The notes under the pieces are model-generated. The model was given only the letters and a program-made list of their open reading frames with translations. It had not been told where the DNA came from and did not search any database. Positions 1 to 10,945 of a stretch of 64,000 bases of DNA are shown here, one piece after another. Source of the DNA: Lotus japonicus. Its lineage: Eukaryota > Streptophyta > Magnoliopsida > Fabales > Fabaceae. The first letter of the stretch is position 1; the number at the start of each line of letters is the position of its first letter. The translations under genes and the position numbers were made by a program. The DNA lies in the NCBI RefSeq assembly GCF_012489685.1, contig NC_080046.1, positions 64,929,984 through 64,993,983 of the forward strand. The letters are read 5' to 3'.

Positions 1-1992
1 TTCCGGCGAGGAGTCATCAGGCGAGGCCTCATCCGGCATGGGAGGATCTGACGAGGATAGTATTCCTCCGCCTACTGTTGATGCTGATGTCCTGCCGCCA
101 GAACAGGGGGAGCAGGGGGCACAGGGTGGCGAGGAGGACCTGATCCAGAGGTTGCCGCCGTTTCCGGGGGGGCCTGTTGAGCTGTCGCTCCTCACCCATT
201 ATGCTGATCACAAGGCTCCCTGGGCGTGGCATGCACTCCTACGCACAGACGAGCAGTATGTGGACCGTCGACAGTTGAAGGTGGCCACAGCTGGGGGGAC
301 GGTTTGGAACCTTGCTTGTGATGGTGATTCAGACAGTCACAGGCGGGTTCGAGAGTTGATTGAGCAGACGGGTCTTCATCAGCTACCCTATTGCAGCTAC
401 CCGGTGATAGATGCAGGCCTTATTTTGGCCCTTGTGGAGCGATGGCATGAGGAGACTAGTAGCTTCCACATGCCGTTCGGGGAGATGACTATCACCTTGG
501 ACGACGTGTCGGCTCTTCTCCATCTCCCCATGGGGTCGAGGTTCTATACGCCTGGGAGGGGGGAGAGGGACGAGTGTGCAGCGCTCTGTGCTCAGTTGAT
601 GGGAGGATCTGTTGGTATTTATGAGGCTGAGTTTGATACGAATAGGTCCCGGACTATTCACTTTGGGGTCTTGCAGACCCGGTATGAGGCTGCGTTGGCG
701 GGTATGTCTTAATTATTATTGTATTGTCTTTGTATCTATTATTATTGTATTGTTATAAACTATTAACTTAATTCACTTCATTGTAGAGCACCGATATGAG
801 GACGCTGCGCGGATTTGGCTGGTGAACCAGCTAGGCGCTACGCTCTTTGCTAGCAAGAGCGGAGGCTACCATACGACCGTCTACTGGATAGGGATGTTGG
901 AGGATCTTGGTCGAGTGTGCGAGTACGCGTGGGGCGCGATTGCGCTCGCTACGCTATACGACCAGCTTAGTCGAGCGTCCAGGAGGGGGACGGCCCAGAT
1001 GGGAGGTTTTAGCTCGCTCCTGCTAGGATGGGTCTACGAGTACCTTTCTGACCGCGTCATTATCCGTAGGGCGGATCCGGAGTACTCGCAGGACCAGCCT
1101 AGGGCGCGGCGGTGGGCTATGTCCTGGGTCGGGCATGCAGGCCTTGATGAGAGGCGAGTCATGCTCGATGAGCTGACGGTGGATGACATTATATGGACCC
1201 CATTTGAGGACCATCGGGCTCATCGACCACGGGATCCGAGGGCCATGTATTCTGGCTACATCCGGTCGCCATTTGGCCGTGTTGTTCGACGGCATCTACC
1301 AGAGAGGGTTCTGCGCCAGTTTGGCTTCATACAGGATGTCCCTCGACACCCCTCTGAGATCCAGACGTCTGGGTCCCTTGCTGAGACCGCAGATGCTGCC
1401 TTTGCTGAGTTTGCGCCGCACCTCCGCCCTCAGGGGATCCCCGCTACATATCCGGGAGAGGTTGTGGAGGATTACATGAGGTGGTACAGCGCTGTGTCCC
1501 ATCGGTTCATCATCCCTGATGATAGGAGGGAGGAGTTCAGTGCGGTGGTAAGTTTGAATTTTATTTTCCATTCAATTGTGATTTTTTGTTCATGATATTT
1601 TATTTGTATCTAATGTATCTACATTATTTTTGCAGACTGTTATGCGTCGGGCTGTGGACTTGTTGGAGCAGTCACTCGAGGTGCCAGATGCTCCTGCAGA
1701 GGGCACGCATTCCCGATCCCTCACTAAGAGGGCGCTGGATCTTATTAGATCCAATGCCTTCATTGGTACCCAGGGGGTAGCCTTTGCTGCTGTCCGAGGA
1801 GCTAGAGCTGCAGGAGGCAGAGGTCGTGGAGACAGAGCGCGTGGAGGCAGAGGCCGTGGAGGCAGAGCCCGTGGAGAGGGTGCTCCTGCAGAGGGTGCTT
1901 CTGCAGAGGGTGCGCGTGGAGGCAGAGGCCGTGGAGGCAGAGCCCGTGGACCTAGAGGTCGTAGGGGGGTCGGTAGGGGTCGGGGCGAGTGA
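1..1992 (+). CDS. Plant mobile domain (MAIN-like / PP7 long-form-like) protein, 5' partial
   Basis: Three exons read in phase: 2-701, 787-1547 and 1636-1992 (GT-AG introns of 85 and 88 bases). The frame is open to the left edge, so ATG at 38 may not be the true start. The product has an acidic, proline-containing N-terminus, then the PMD fold typical of MAIN/MAIL1 and of proteins named 'serine/threonine-protein phosphatase 7 long form homolog': LLTHYADHKAPWAW early, the MTITLDDVSALLHLP motif, then repeated Trp/Arg-rich helices. The C-terminus, coded by the last exon, is an Arg-Gly rich tail (about 50 residues of RGGRGRGG-like repeats). Known PMD proteins occur both as host genes acting in silencing and as transposon cargo. 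Here it faces the HROB-like gene tail to tail, 243 bases apart. Function in the transposon is unknown. Confidence 0.8.
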
Positions 1993-2235
1993 TTGACTGT
2001 ATATTTGTATATTTTTTTTGTATTTTTATATTATGACATGTGACTCTTTGTATTAGGACTCTCTTTATATTAATCATGCTTTCTATTTTCACTCATTATA
2101 TGCCGACTCTTGTATTGAAAAAAACCCGTATAACTACACCGTAAATAATCAAAGGCAGGATAAGTAACATAAATATTTCATGGCAAACAGTTTAAAGGGT
2201 ACACGAAATTATTCAGAAGCAACACGAAAACAAAA

Positions 2236-2975
2236 TTAATCCTCAGTGATATCGATGAAGTCGTGGGGTCCGCTATCCTGTGGAAATACTTTGACTATGT
2301 TGGGCAACATTATATTCAGATAACGAACAGATTTACTCGGTGCAAACACAGCAACCTGCAAGTAAATTGCAAATTTAAAAGATTAATGCGTACTTGTTCA
2401 AAGGAAGCAAGATTAATGTTTAAGGTAATAGACCTTTTGGAGAACAAGAACAGATCCAACAGTTATGACATTCCTAAATTCCCCGTCAGTGAAGGCCTTG
2501 CGATGGACGCTAGCGTCAACGGTGCCCGTAGGGTCCTAAATCAATGCAATCGTGAGAGAAAATGAGACAAAAAATTTACGGTTAAAGAAGCTGGACAAAA
2601 GCGAGCAAATACCTTGAGGGTAACTTTGGCATCTCCGAAACCATTGGGAGTGCATGATTTAATAACAGCAACAACACTCTCTACTCTCTCAACATTCGTT
2701 GTGATTGTGCCCAGCGGAGTGGCAGATTCCACCAATTGCAGGGCTGTAAGCCAAGCATTTGAATTGAAATCAGGATCGGTTTCGGTTGATCTGTCTTCGA
2801 GCGCACGCCTCACAAATTCTTGGGTCGGAATGAGTAGTGTGTTAGGGTTGGATCTACGCCCATACATGGCAGCCTGGACGGCGCCAGCTGGCCCAGGAAT
2901 GAGAGGACGAGAGCTGCTAGAAGTGCTGCCTTGACGTTTGCAACGGCGGACTAATGCATCCCAGTCTTGTTCCAT
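2236..2975 (-). CDS. HROB-like (homologous recombination OB-fold) short protein
   Basis: Three minus-strand exons join in phase 0: 2975-2613, 2535-2434 and 2355-2236, giving 194 residues with a stop at the end. The start is MEQDWDALVRRC. Visible hallmarks are LIPGPAGAVQAAM near residues 25-37, then an OB-fold part with DPTGTVDASVH, ITVGSVLVLQK and YLNIMLPNIVKVF at the end. These resemble the C-terminal OB-fold region of HROB (MCM8IP), which in other eukaryotes recruits the MCM8-MCM9 helicase to recombination sites. The protein is shorter than full-length HROB, so it may be a captured C-terminal piece with its introns kept. It lies 479 bases downstream of the transposase stop on the same strand. 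No frame break is seen. Assignment rests on remembered family motifs, not on a search. Confidence 0.7.
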
Positions 2976-3166
2976 TGTATTTTTTTTATCTTCGAAAGCA
3001 AGACATGAAGAAAAGGATGAAGAAGAATAAAGAACCCATAGAGATTTATAGCAGAATGGTCAAAAGATTTATGGTGTTTGGTGGATAATACAAGTGTGGT
3101 TGGGGTTGGTTGGTGGTAGATAGTAATGTCAGGTTTCAAGTTCGTCATTTAGTGGATGAAAATGAC

Positions 3167-3286
3167 AAGACTCTGATGATGGGGTGGTTGGAAATGGCAG
3201 GACTCTGATGATGGGGTGGTTGGAAATGACAGGACTCTGATGATGGGGTGGTTGGAAATGACAGGACTCTGATGACAGAGTGGTTG
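3167..3286. repeat. 32-bp tandem repeat, about 3.75 copies
   Basis: Copies start at 3167, 3199, 3231 and 3263; the unit contains GGACTCTGATGATGGGG followed by TGGTTGGAAATGAC. The fourth copy diverges after GATGA. It lies upstream of the HROB-like start codon and downstream of the transposase stop. Confidence 0.95.
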
Positions 3287-3454
3287 TCTATGTTAATTAT
3301 CCCTGATGCTGATTCAAAATAATAAGGCCCATCAATATAACAATGACCATCAAATTAATATTATTAAAAGCAACAAATGAACATCATAAAGGCAAGGCCC
3401 ATCAGATTAATATTACAGAGCGTTTACAAATGAATATCACACAAAAGTGTGGTG

Positions 3455-6400
3455 TCAATCTGAGGTGATGTCTACATAGCTTTGGTGACTAAGAGGAACA
3501 CCAAAAGTAACAAGCCAAGCTTCGAATTCTGATGTGAATCTGCCTAAACGTGTACCATATGGGGCGCACCAGCTTACTGATGTAGGATCAACATACCGTT
3601 CCCACTGGAGAGCAATTGGCGGCATAGAATGTCCAGGAGTTAGATGGAGCTACATTATAGAGAATAACAATAAAATTAGATAACTTGCAAATACAACAAA
3701 TCAATTCACCAATTGGATATTAGTGTACTCAATCAAAAAATACCTGTACAAAGTGATTTATCACATGACCAACAGCTATAACATGATGTACATCCGGTGG
3801 ACCTTCTCCTCTTAGTGGAAGGTATGACCAACAACCCGTAGAGGAGATGGATATGAAAACCACTTGGAACCTGGTTGCTACAAGGTATCTCATCTCTGGC
3901 AGTTGCATCCATTTATCCTCGGTAGCCGGATCACCAGGAGGAAGAGTGAGTCGGGAATGTAAGGCATTAACCACATGTCTGGACCACATTTCATCATACA
4001 ACCCCCTGTGTCGTTCAAGTTCTTCTATCAACGCTGCCCTAACCCATGACCAACTTTCCTCACCTGATGGTAGTCCGAGTAATGCAGCAACGGCTCTATA
4101 GCCACAGTTACCATCATCCTCAACATTCTGAACTGTTTGTATATATGGGTGGAAAAAGGCTGGAAAATGACCCATGAAATAGCTTGTATCAGACTTCTTC
4201 ACACGCTTCTTCTTTGGTGGTTGTGAAACCTTCTTTGCCTCTCTAATCTCCCTATCAACATGTTCAAAACCTGAAAGATCACGAGTCAAGGATCCTATTG
4301 CTTTATTCTTGGGTGGTATTTTCTCATTCGCCTTAAGAGTGCGCTTGGACCTTATCTTAACCGCAGGAGTACAAAGTGAACTGCTTTCAGGACAATAGAT
4401 CGCTTGAAGCTTCCTCCTTACCATACTCTGCCCTCCAGTATCCAAAGAACTGAAATAATGTGTCAATGCCTCAACTTCTGGTTGCATATCTCCATGGTTC
4501 ATGCCGCAAATATGGTTGCTGGTAGTATCTGCAACAGGTTCAGGTACATGCTCCCAACTCAGTCTCTTCCAGAATGGATGAATTGACTCATATGGAATTC
4601 TTTCATAACCTGCAAGTTCACAAAAGTGTCACTTTCAATAACAAATAGAATTAATTGACAAGAGAGTGGTTGACCGGTGACCTGCAAGTTCACAACCGCA
4701 AGGTAGTCCATGAGTCTCTCTCAACAAGCAATCGCATCCGCCGTAGGACTTCATTCTTATATGTTCAGCGTCGATGAGCTGCAGGCATTTGTTTGACACA
4801 AATCCTCTAATATTTGTGTAAAATGGGAACATGAAAATGTGATCAATTCTGTGAATACTGCGCTCAAACGATGCTAATATTTCAGTATGTCGATTACATG
4901 TCAAACTATGCGACGCATCCCATGAAGTGGCTAGGTCACCCTTGCAATCCCGTAACATCTTCTTCAAACTGGCATGTGCACCCTCAGCCCTGCAAACAAC
5001 AAATAGATATCTTATTAACAACAATCTATCAAATGAACAAACAACGCATAAATTAAGCTCATGTAATTTTTTTACCTGTTACTTGTTGTTGTTCCAAAGT
5101 GCATCACATGATTTGTACATGCCTTGGCGAATTTTTCCTTGTGAACCAACCATGTAGTAGAACAATAGGAGGTAAAGTTGCTGTATTTTGCCTTGCACAT
5201 ATTAAACAATTGCATCCATTTCACTTCAAATTCTTCAACTGTTGCAGCATCCACCACCTCTGCCCACTTCATCATAACCAACTCAGCAAAATCATCTGTG
5301 CCAACATAGAGTTTGCACTTTGCCAAAACACACTTGTTGATGTGCCACAAGCATAATAAATGTGTAGTGTTAGGAAGGCTTTGCTTAGCAGCACTCAATA
5401 AGGCAAGATCCCTGTCAGTAACAATCACCTTAGGCAACATGGCTTGATCAGCTAATAGAGACTTCATACACTCCAGTGCCCAAACATAGTCATTTGTGCC
5501 CTCATTAACAATGTAGCAAAAGGCTATGGAGTAGGTCTTATCTGTGGAAGTCAGTCCAACAATCTCAAGCAAGGAAATTGCATATTTGTTTGTCTTGTAT
5601 GTGCAATCCATAATCACTACATACGGGAATGTGTTGAACAGTTTGATAGCATTTGGATGAGCCCAAAATACATCTCTAATGACTTCCGATCCAGGCTCAT
5701 GTCTTTCAAAGTGGACATACTTGTCACCGTCCAACTTCTTCAACAAGTGTTGCATTTCTGTCAATCCCCCGCGGAGGGATTTTCTTAACCTCTTGCAAAC
5801 ACCATAAATCTGAGATATGGTAGTCAAGTTTGAAGGATTGTTTTCCTTCAAAGTCAACAACATCTTTCTCGGTGGAACCCAACTCCTTGTCATTTTTTCC
5901 ACTTGCTCCTTCTCTCCGGGTTTTAGACGACCAACAAAATTGTGCCCAAGTAGTGACCTAGCTGGTTCATGGTTGTGTATACCTTCCATCACCTTTAGCC
6001 GCCAATCTCTATCTATGCCATTTTTCCTAGGTCGTCCTTTTAGTCTAAAAGGACAACCTGTCTTTTGTGATCTCGTCCCTTCAACAAGGTCAGGGTCTCT
6101 ATAAGGAACATATTTACCATGCTTCTCGCACCCCAACATGACATAAGCTTTTCTGCTTCCATTCCCACCATAATCTGACTTTGTGATCAACGTAACATAT
6201 CCATTTTCAATCGCAATTCCATGAACCCAATTGATAAGATCATCACGGGTAGGGAAAATCTGTTATAATAATAAGAATTGATTACAAGGGTGATCAAGAC
6301 ATAATAAGAATTGATATATTACACTCTCAAAACAATGCAAAAATATGTTCAAAGAATACCTGATCAGTTGCAAATAAATGCGAGACATCTATACTTATAC

Positions 6401-6512
6401 ACGGGGGCACAAATGCTGGTGGTGGCACCTCTGTAGTGGCCTCTTCAGGTTGACCATTGTGAAATCCAGCTTCAATCAATTGTGACTCACCAAAGAAAAA
6501 TGAATCTGTCAT
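3455..6512 (-). CDS. MULE transposase fused to OTU cysteine protease
   Basis: Five minus-strand exons stay in phase: 6512-6360, 6259-5076, 4989-4682, 4609-3744 and 3649-3455, about 901 residues. An in-frame ATG at 6551 could add 13. Order of domains: FAR1-type DNA-binding region (exon 2 start, with GCPFRLKGR and the HNHEP motif), MULE/MURA DDE core (VIMDCTYKTNKY and IVTDRDLALL hold the first two acidic residues, then the HLLCLWHINKC motif), a SWIM zinc finger (CDCLLRETHGLPCGC), a basic NLS-like PPKKKRVKK, and an OTU domain with VEDDGNCGYRA (catalytic Asp/Cys) and a late DVHHVIAVGHV (catalytic His). The transposase would bind the element's ends and cut; the OTU part is a predicted deubiquitinase. 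No stop or frame break is seen, so the gene may be active. Plant databases often label this family wrongly as PKS-NRPS-like. Confidence 0.88.
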
Positions 6513-6529
6513 CCCTGGAAGAGAATACG

Positions 6530-6660
6530 GAAAGTTACATTCCATACTCAATACGGAAAGCTACTTTCCATACTGAATACGGATTGTTACTTTCCATACT
6601 GAATACGGAAATTACCTTTCCATATTCAATACGGAAGATAACAATCCGTATTATATCACG
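6530..6660. repeat. Repeats of a TACGGAAA / TTTCCATAC motif upstream of the transposase
   Basis: Four to five near copies of an approximately 32-base unit with AATACGGAAA...CTTTCCATACT alternate direct and inverted halves. The same TACGGA/TCCGTA words reappear near 7010-7095 by the right end of the element and in the two 263-bp elements at 14.7-15.3 kb. They may be transposase binding sites; this is inference. Confidence 0.7.
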
Positions 6661-7140
6661 ACTCAGAATTCAAAAAACCATCCTTCTAACTACTTAAACT
6701 ACTTAATCTAACTACTTAAACTACTTAATCTAACTACTTCCACTACTTAATCCTACAAAATAACAACAAATAAACACATAGACTTACCTCTACTACAACA
6801 CTTGTTGATAGTGGTGGAGAGCTTGGGAAATGAAGGAGTGGATGGTGGTGGAGAGCTTGGGAATGAAAGTGAGGTAGGAGAGGGTGAGAGAGAGGGTGGT
6901 CTGGAGGCATTGAGGAGGTTCAGGGGGGCTGGTGAGGGGTTGGTGAAGGGGTTGGTGAGGGAGGAGTAATGGTGGAAAAAGAGGGAATCCTGTCAGAGTT
7001 AAATACGGAAAATACCTTTCCGTAGTCATCAAAACATAAAGTACCTTTCCGTATTAAGTTAAATTGAATACGGAAAGTACCTTTCCGTAGAACACTTTTG
7101 GGTTTAAAAAAAAAGGGTGGGGCGCGCAGCCCCATAGAGG

Positions 7141-7156
7141 CCCAAACCCAACTCCC
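7141..7156. repeat. Right terminus of the MULE
   Basis: CCCAAACCCAACTCCC, matching the outer ends of the two 263-bp elements (CCAAACCCAACTCCC). The base after it, 7157, begins TTCAACCAC, the candidate 9-bp target duplication to look for at the unseen left end. Confidence 0.7.
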
Positions 7157-7527
7157 TTCAACCACTCGGTTTTCGGTTGTTCTTTTCTCAAAAATCAAAA
7201 TCTTAAATTTTCCAAACATAACTCTGTTGGTTGAACACATTTATTATGAAAAATCACTGACTTCTATCAATCAATTGATTTACTGAGCTCACTCAAGTTT
7301 GGATATTTTTGGCAATGAAGTGGCGTTGAGACAGCAAAGCAACGTGAACAGAACAAACAGAAGAGAACAGAACATGCTTCTCTTCACTTCAAAATTTAAT
7401 GCTCTTTATCTCTCTCTCTCAGTCACACTTGCACTCTTCTCTAGTCATTTCTTTTTCTTTACCGCCATTATTATATGCTCTGCTATCCCACTTTCTCTCT
7501 CGAAGTTCAAACCTCTTGAACCTTTTC
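7157..7527 (+). promoter_or_regulatory. 5' flank and leader of the glycosyltransferase gene
   Basis: Only about 370 bases separate the MULE end from the chosen start codon. The last 150 bases are pyrimidine rich (TCTCTCTC, CTTTTTC) as in plant 5' leaders. No clear TATA box was settled on. Confidence 0.35.
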
Positions 7528-8865
7528 ATGTTTGAACCAATGGAGCTAGGAATCAAACCCTTGCTCTGCCTCCCATTTCTTCTCTTCCACCAACTTCAGC
7601 ACCTCAAAAAATCTATGTTTTCTCTTCTTTTCCACCTTCCAACATCTTTCTTTGCTCTTCTCCTTCTCTTCCTTTTAGCTTACAATGCTTTCACTGTCTT
7701 CTCCATTCATGTCCCCAAAACACACACCAAAACCAAATGGTCTTCTTCTTCTTCTTCTTCTTCTTCTTCTTCTTCTTCAAACCTCTCTTCTTCTGTGTTT
7801 TTTGCTCCAAAAGAAGAAGAAACTTTACCCCTCATGAAGAAACCCCTTCTGCAAATCTCCACTGAGAAATTCCAAATTCTCCCCACTCGCAGGGTGAGAA
7901 GAGTGAAGAAGCACAAGCGTGGCCTTAGAAGCTTGCGGTCTGAGAATCCTCCACTCCCACTTCCCCTGTTTCAGAACAGAGTAAAAGCATTCTTCTCTGG
8001 AAATTCCTCTGCTTCTTGTAAGCTCAGGTTCTTTATGACTTGGATTTCTCCCTTGAAAGCATTTGGTGAAAGAGAGATGCTATCTGTTGAGAGCTTGTTC
8101 AAGTCTCACCCACAAGCTTGTTTGGTTATAGTCTCCAATTCCATGGACTCTGACTCAGGAACTCAGATTCTGAGGCCTTTTGTGAGAAATGGGTTCAGAG
8201 TCATTGCAATTTCCCCTGATTTCAATTATCTATTCAAGGATACTCATGCTGAGACATGGTTCAATCGGTTGAGAGAAGGGTTTGTGAATCCAGGTGAAGT
8301 TTCTTTGGGCCAAAACCTCTCCAATTTGCTTAGGCTTGCACTTTTATACAAGTTTGGAGGCATATACATGGACTTAGATGTCCTGGTTTTGAAGAGCTTC
8401 TCTGAGCTAAGAAACACCATTGGAGCACAGGCTTCTGATGCTAGAACTGGGAAATGGAGCCGTTTGAACAATGGAGTGTTGATATTTGATAAGAAACACC
8501 CTTTGCTTTTCAAGTTCATTGAAGAATTTGCACTTACTTTTGATGGGAACAAGTGGGGCCACAATGGTCCTTACTTGATTTCTAGAGTGGTTTCAAGGGT
8601 GAGTGGAAGACCAGGGTTCAATTTCACTGTGCTTCCACCATCTGCATTTTATCCTGTGGACTGGAGAGGCATTAGGAGTCTGTTTCTTGGCCCTAAAGAT
8701 GAGGTCCATTCGAAGTGGTTGGCAAAGAAAATGGTGCAAATTCAAAGAGAAAGCTTTGCAGTGCACTTGTGGAACAGGCAGAGTAGGAACCTGGAGGTGG
8801 TGAAGGGAAGCATTGTTGATAGTATCATTTCAAGTTGTTGCATCTTCTGCAACACTTTGCTTTGA
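7528..8865 (+). CDS. Alpha-1,4-galactosyltransferase-like protein (DXD, Gb3 synthase family)
   Basis: A single exon of 445 residues from ATG 7528 (MFEPMELG). An in-frame ATG at 7399 lies in pyrimidine-rich leader-like sequence and is less likely. A hydrophobic stretch (FFALLLLFLLAYNAF) near residues 35-55 marks a type II Golgi membrane anchor. It is followed by a Ser run coded by a TCT repeat, then a lumenal catalytic region: KLRFFMTWISPL, LRLALLYKFGGIYMDLDVLVLKSF with the DXD metal/sugar-nucleotide motif at residues 282-284, LNNGVLIF, and the C-terminal alpha-1,4-glycosyltransferase domain ending in AVHLWNRQS. Plant members are annotated as lactosylceramide 4-alpha-galactosyltransferase-like, but plants lack that glycolipid, so the true acceptor is unknown. 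Frame is intact. Confidence 0.88.
   Translation: MFEPMELGIKPLLCLPFLLFHQLQHLKKSMFSLLFHLPTSFFALLLLFLLAYNAFTVFSIHVPKTHTKTKWSSSSSSSSSSSSSNLSSSVFFAPKEEETLPLMKKPLLQISTEKFQILPTRRVRRVKKHKRGLRSLRSENPPLPLPLFQNRVKAFFSGNSSASCKLRFFMTWISPLKAFGEREMLSVESLFKSHPQACLVIVSNSMDSDSGTQILRPFVRNGFRVIAISPDFNYLFKDTHAETWFNRLREGFVNPGEVSLGQNLSNLLRLALLYKFGGIYMDLDVLVLKSFSELRNTIGAQASDARTGKWSRLNNGVLIFDKKHPLLFKFIEEFALTFDGNKWGHNGPYLISRVVSRVSGRPGFNFTVLPPSAFYPVDWRGIRSLFLGPKDEVHSKWLAKKMVQIQRESFAVHLWNRQSRNLEVVKGSIVDSIISSCCIFCNTLL
7741..7778 (+). repeat. (TCT)n microsatellite in coding sequence
   Basis: Twelve or so TCT triplets code a serine run just after the membrane anchor of the glycosyltransferase; length variation would change the stem length without changing the frame. 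Confidence 0.9.
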
Positions 8866-10945
8866 AATGTGTAATTTATAGTTTGTAATTAGCTTGTTAG
8901 AATAGAAGTTCAAGTCTTAAATGTAAAGAGTTGTTAGCAATGATAGTGTTACAACTTGTCAAGGGATAAGAGGATATGTTGGCTAAAATTGGAGTAGTTT
9001 ATTAGGAAATAAAGGTTTGGAACCTTCCTTAATCATTTTGTTGTATCTCCATAAAAGGATATGAAAGGATTGAATTTTTTAAGTGATTTCCTTTCTTAGT
9101 AAAAACTTAATAGTAATTAGGTTACCAATGAATGTTTGGTTCAAGTGATATATGCTTGATTGTCTTTAAGTAAGGTTTTATAATCGAGTCTTTTGTATGG
9201 AAAAAACATCACTGGGAGAGCTAGTCTCAATAAAATATGAATGTTTTCAGCTTGTCTAGTATTGATTCTTGTCTAAGATATTTGTAGTCATACAAAAGAA
9301 AAACCATGTTTGCCTGTGGTTTTGGATTGAAGTTTGGAAATGGAAATTTAAGATTGCTTTGTATTCAAGAAGTTTATCTTGTTTGGGACAATTAAACTTT
9401 GAAAGTGATTTTTCAGCTTCCAATCTTAATAGGATACCTACTTTTATTTCATTCCATGTGACATTCACTTTGTTTCTTATTCCTCTTGCATGCATTATCA
9501 TATCTTCCAGTACATATGATTTGGGATTCATTGTGTTATGAATCCTCAACCATGAAAAGAGAAAAAAGGTAAGGGGAAAGGGAAGTTTCATGTAGAGTGG
9601 GGTGACACATACAGATAGATGATCCACCTACTTTCAAGTCCCAAGGATTCGACCACTGTTAGTTCAGACACAAATTTCTTGCCGAGGATATGCTACAATC
9701 CACATCTTAAAAATTGATTACAAAATTAGAGAAATTAAAGACATTCACATGTGTATTTTCAATGTTAAAGATTTATAACCACAACATTCTAGCAGATAAA
9801 TGAGCTTCGTAAACATGTTGTTAAGTATTGGAATGTTCGAGTAGGTGCCCACTAGGGTGGACTCTTTAAAAATTGGTCCACCGGTAGTCCACCTGTTAAT
9901 TACCGTTCGATTTTGGAATCTAGGAATATTCCTTAGATGGATGGCTAGGATTGAGAGGATGATAAAAGGGCAAAAATGTAATATACTTTCTTTTATTAAT
10001 TAAGAAATAAAACAAAAATAATAATTTCTTCCAGATTTCATCAAATAAGTATTAGATTTCAACAAATTTCATCAAGTATCATCAAATTCCAGATTACCAG
10101 TATCATGAAATCTATATATGTCCATACTCATCAACCAAACATGTAGAAAAAAAAAAAACTAAAGAAGCTTTGAATTAATAAAAGAAACAACTTTTCTTAT
10201 AAATTGGATGAATCAAACTTCAATTCTACAAAAGGGATTAATGTATGGGTCATTGGGAAATACAATGCAAAAAAGAACATACTTGATTAGCTATTTGCCA
10301 TTTAGAGGTGTAAGATTTGGTTGGTTGAGGGACATGACATCAAGATGAATGAAGAGTAGGGTACATAACAAACAAACAAAAATGTACAGGGGTGAAAATT
10401 TATCACATGTTAAACAATATCAGTCAACATGTAATAAAAGACTATTTGAGTTTTTTGGGAGTAAGTTTTCTTTGTTTCTTTTTTAAAAAAAAGGCGTTTG
10501 AGTGTTAAGGGATTGATTTTTGTCTAGATAAGAGAGGTGCCTAAATTTTGTTTAAGTATCATGTATTGCAAAAATCTAGAAAAGAGAGCTCTTAATTTGA
10601 AATATTGTTGTTCAATCTTGAGATATCCTTCTTAATTCTCTTTTTAACTATTTAAATCCCAGAATGTATTCAAAACTAATGTGGAAAATAGGGGTTGTTG
10701 TCTTGTCTTTTGTTTTGGGTCCATGCCTTTTGCCTTTACATTGATCATTTGGCAAGTACTTCTTGTCTTCACCATGAACGTGGTGGTCTCAACTTTCTAT
10801 CATCTTATATCCCCTTCCCACATTTTAAAGGACCCATCTCCGCAGACGTACAAACATTCAAACAAAGAAGCACAATTTTATTCTGCAATATTGGACAGAA
10901 AAAAAACTGACATAAAAAATTGTAAGTAGCCATATAAACTCTCAA
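8866..10945. other. Intergenic, no gene seen
   Basis: AT-rich DNA between the glycosyltransferase and a transposable element. Short open frames here are not supported by codon pattern or homology. A short inverted region near 9850-9895 (GGTGGACT... AGTCCACC) was noted, nothing more. Confidence 0.5.

Larger units (their letters stand above)
1..7156. mobile_element. Right part of a multi-gene Mutator-like element (MULE)
   Basis: The stretch ends at 7156 in CCCAAACCCAACTCCC, which is nearly the same as the terminus of two 263-bp elements at 14736-14998 and 15059-15321 that have 9-bp target duplications. Inward of that end the three also share GTGGGG...AGCCCCATAG and repeated TACGGAAA-type motifs. 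Inside lie a MULE transposase-OTU gene (3455-6512, minus), an HROB-like gene (2236-2975, minus) and a PMD gene (<1-1992, plus). No matching left terminus is seen, so the left end lies outside the window. That the PMD and HROB-like genes belong to the same element is an inference from position. No target duplication can be checked because only one end is present. Confidence 0.7.

Noticed and set aside
7399..7527. Upstream ATG 7399 for the glycosyltransferase
   Set aside because: The added segment is coded by a pyrimidine-rich leader and does not look like a conserved N-terminus.
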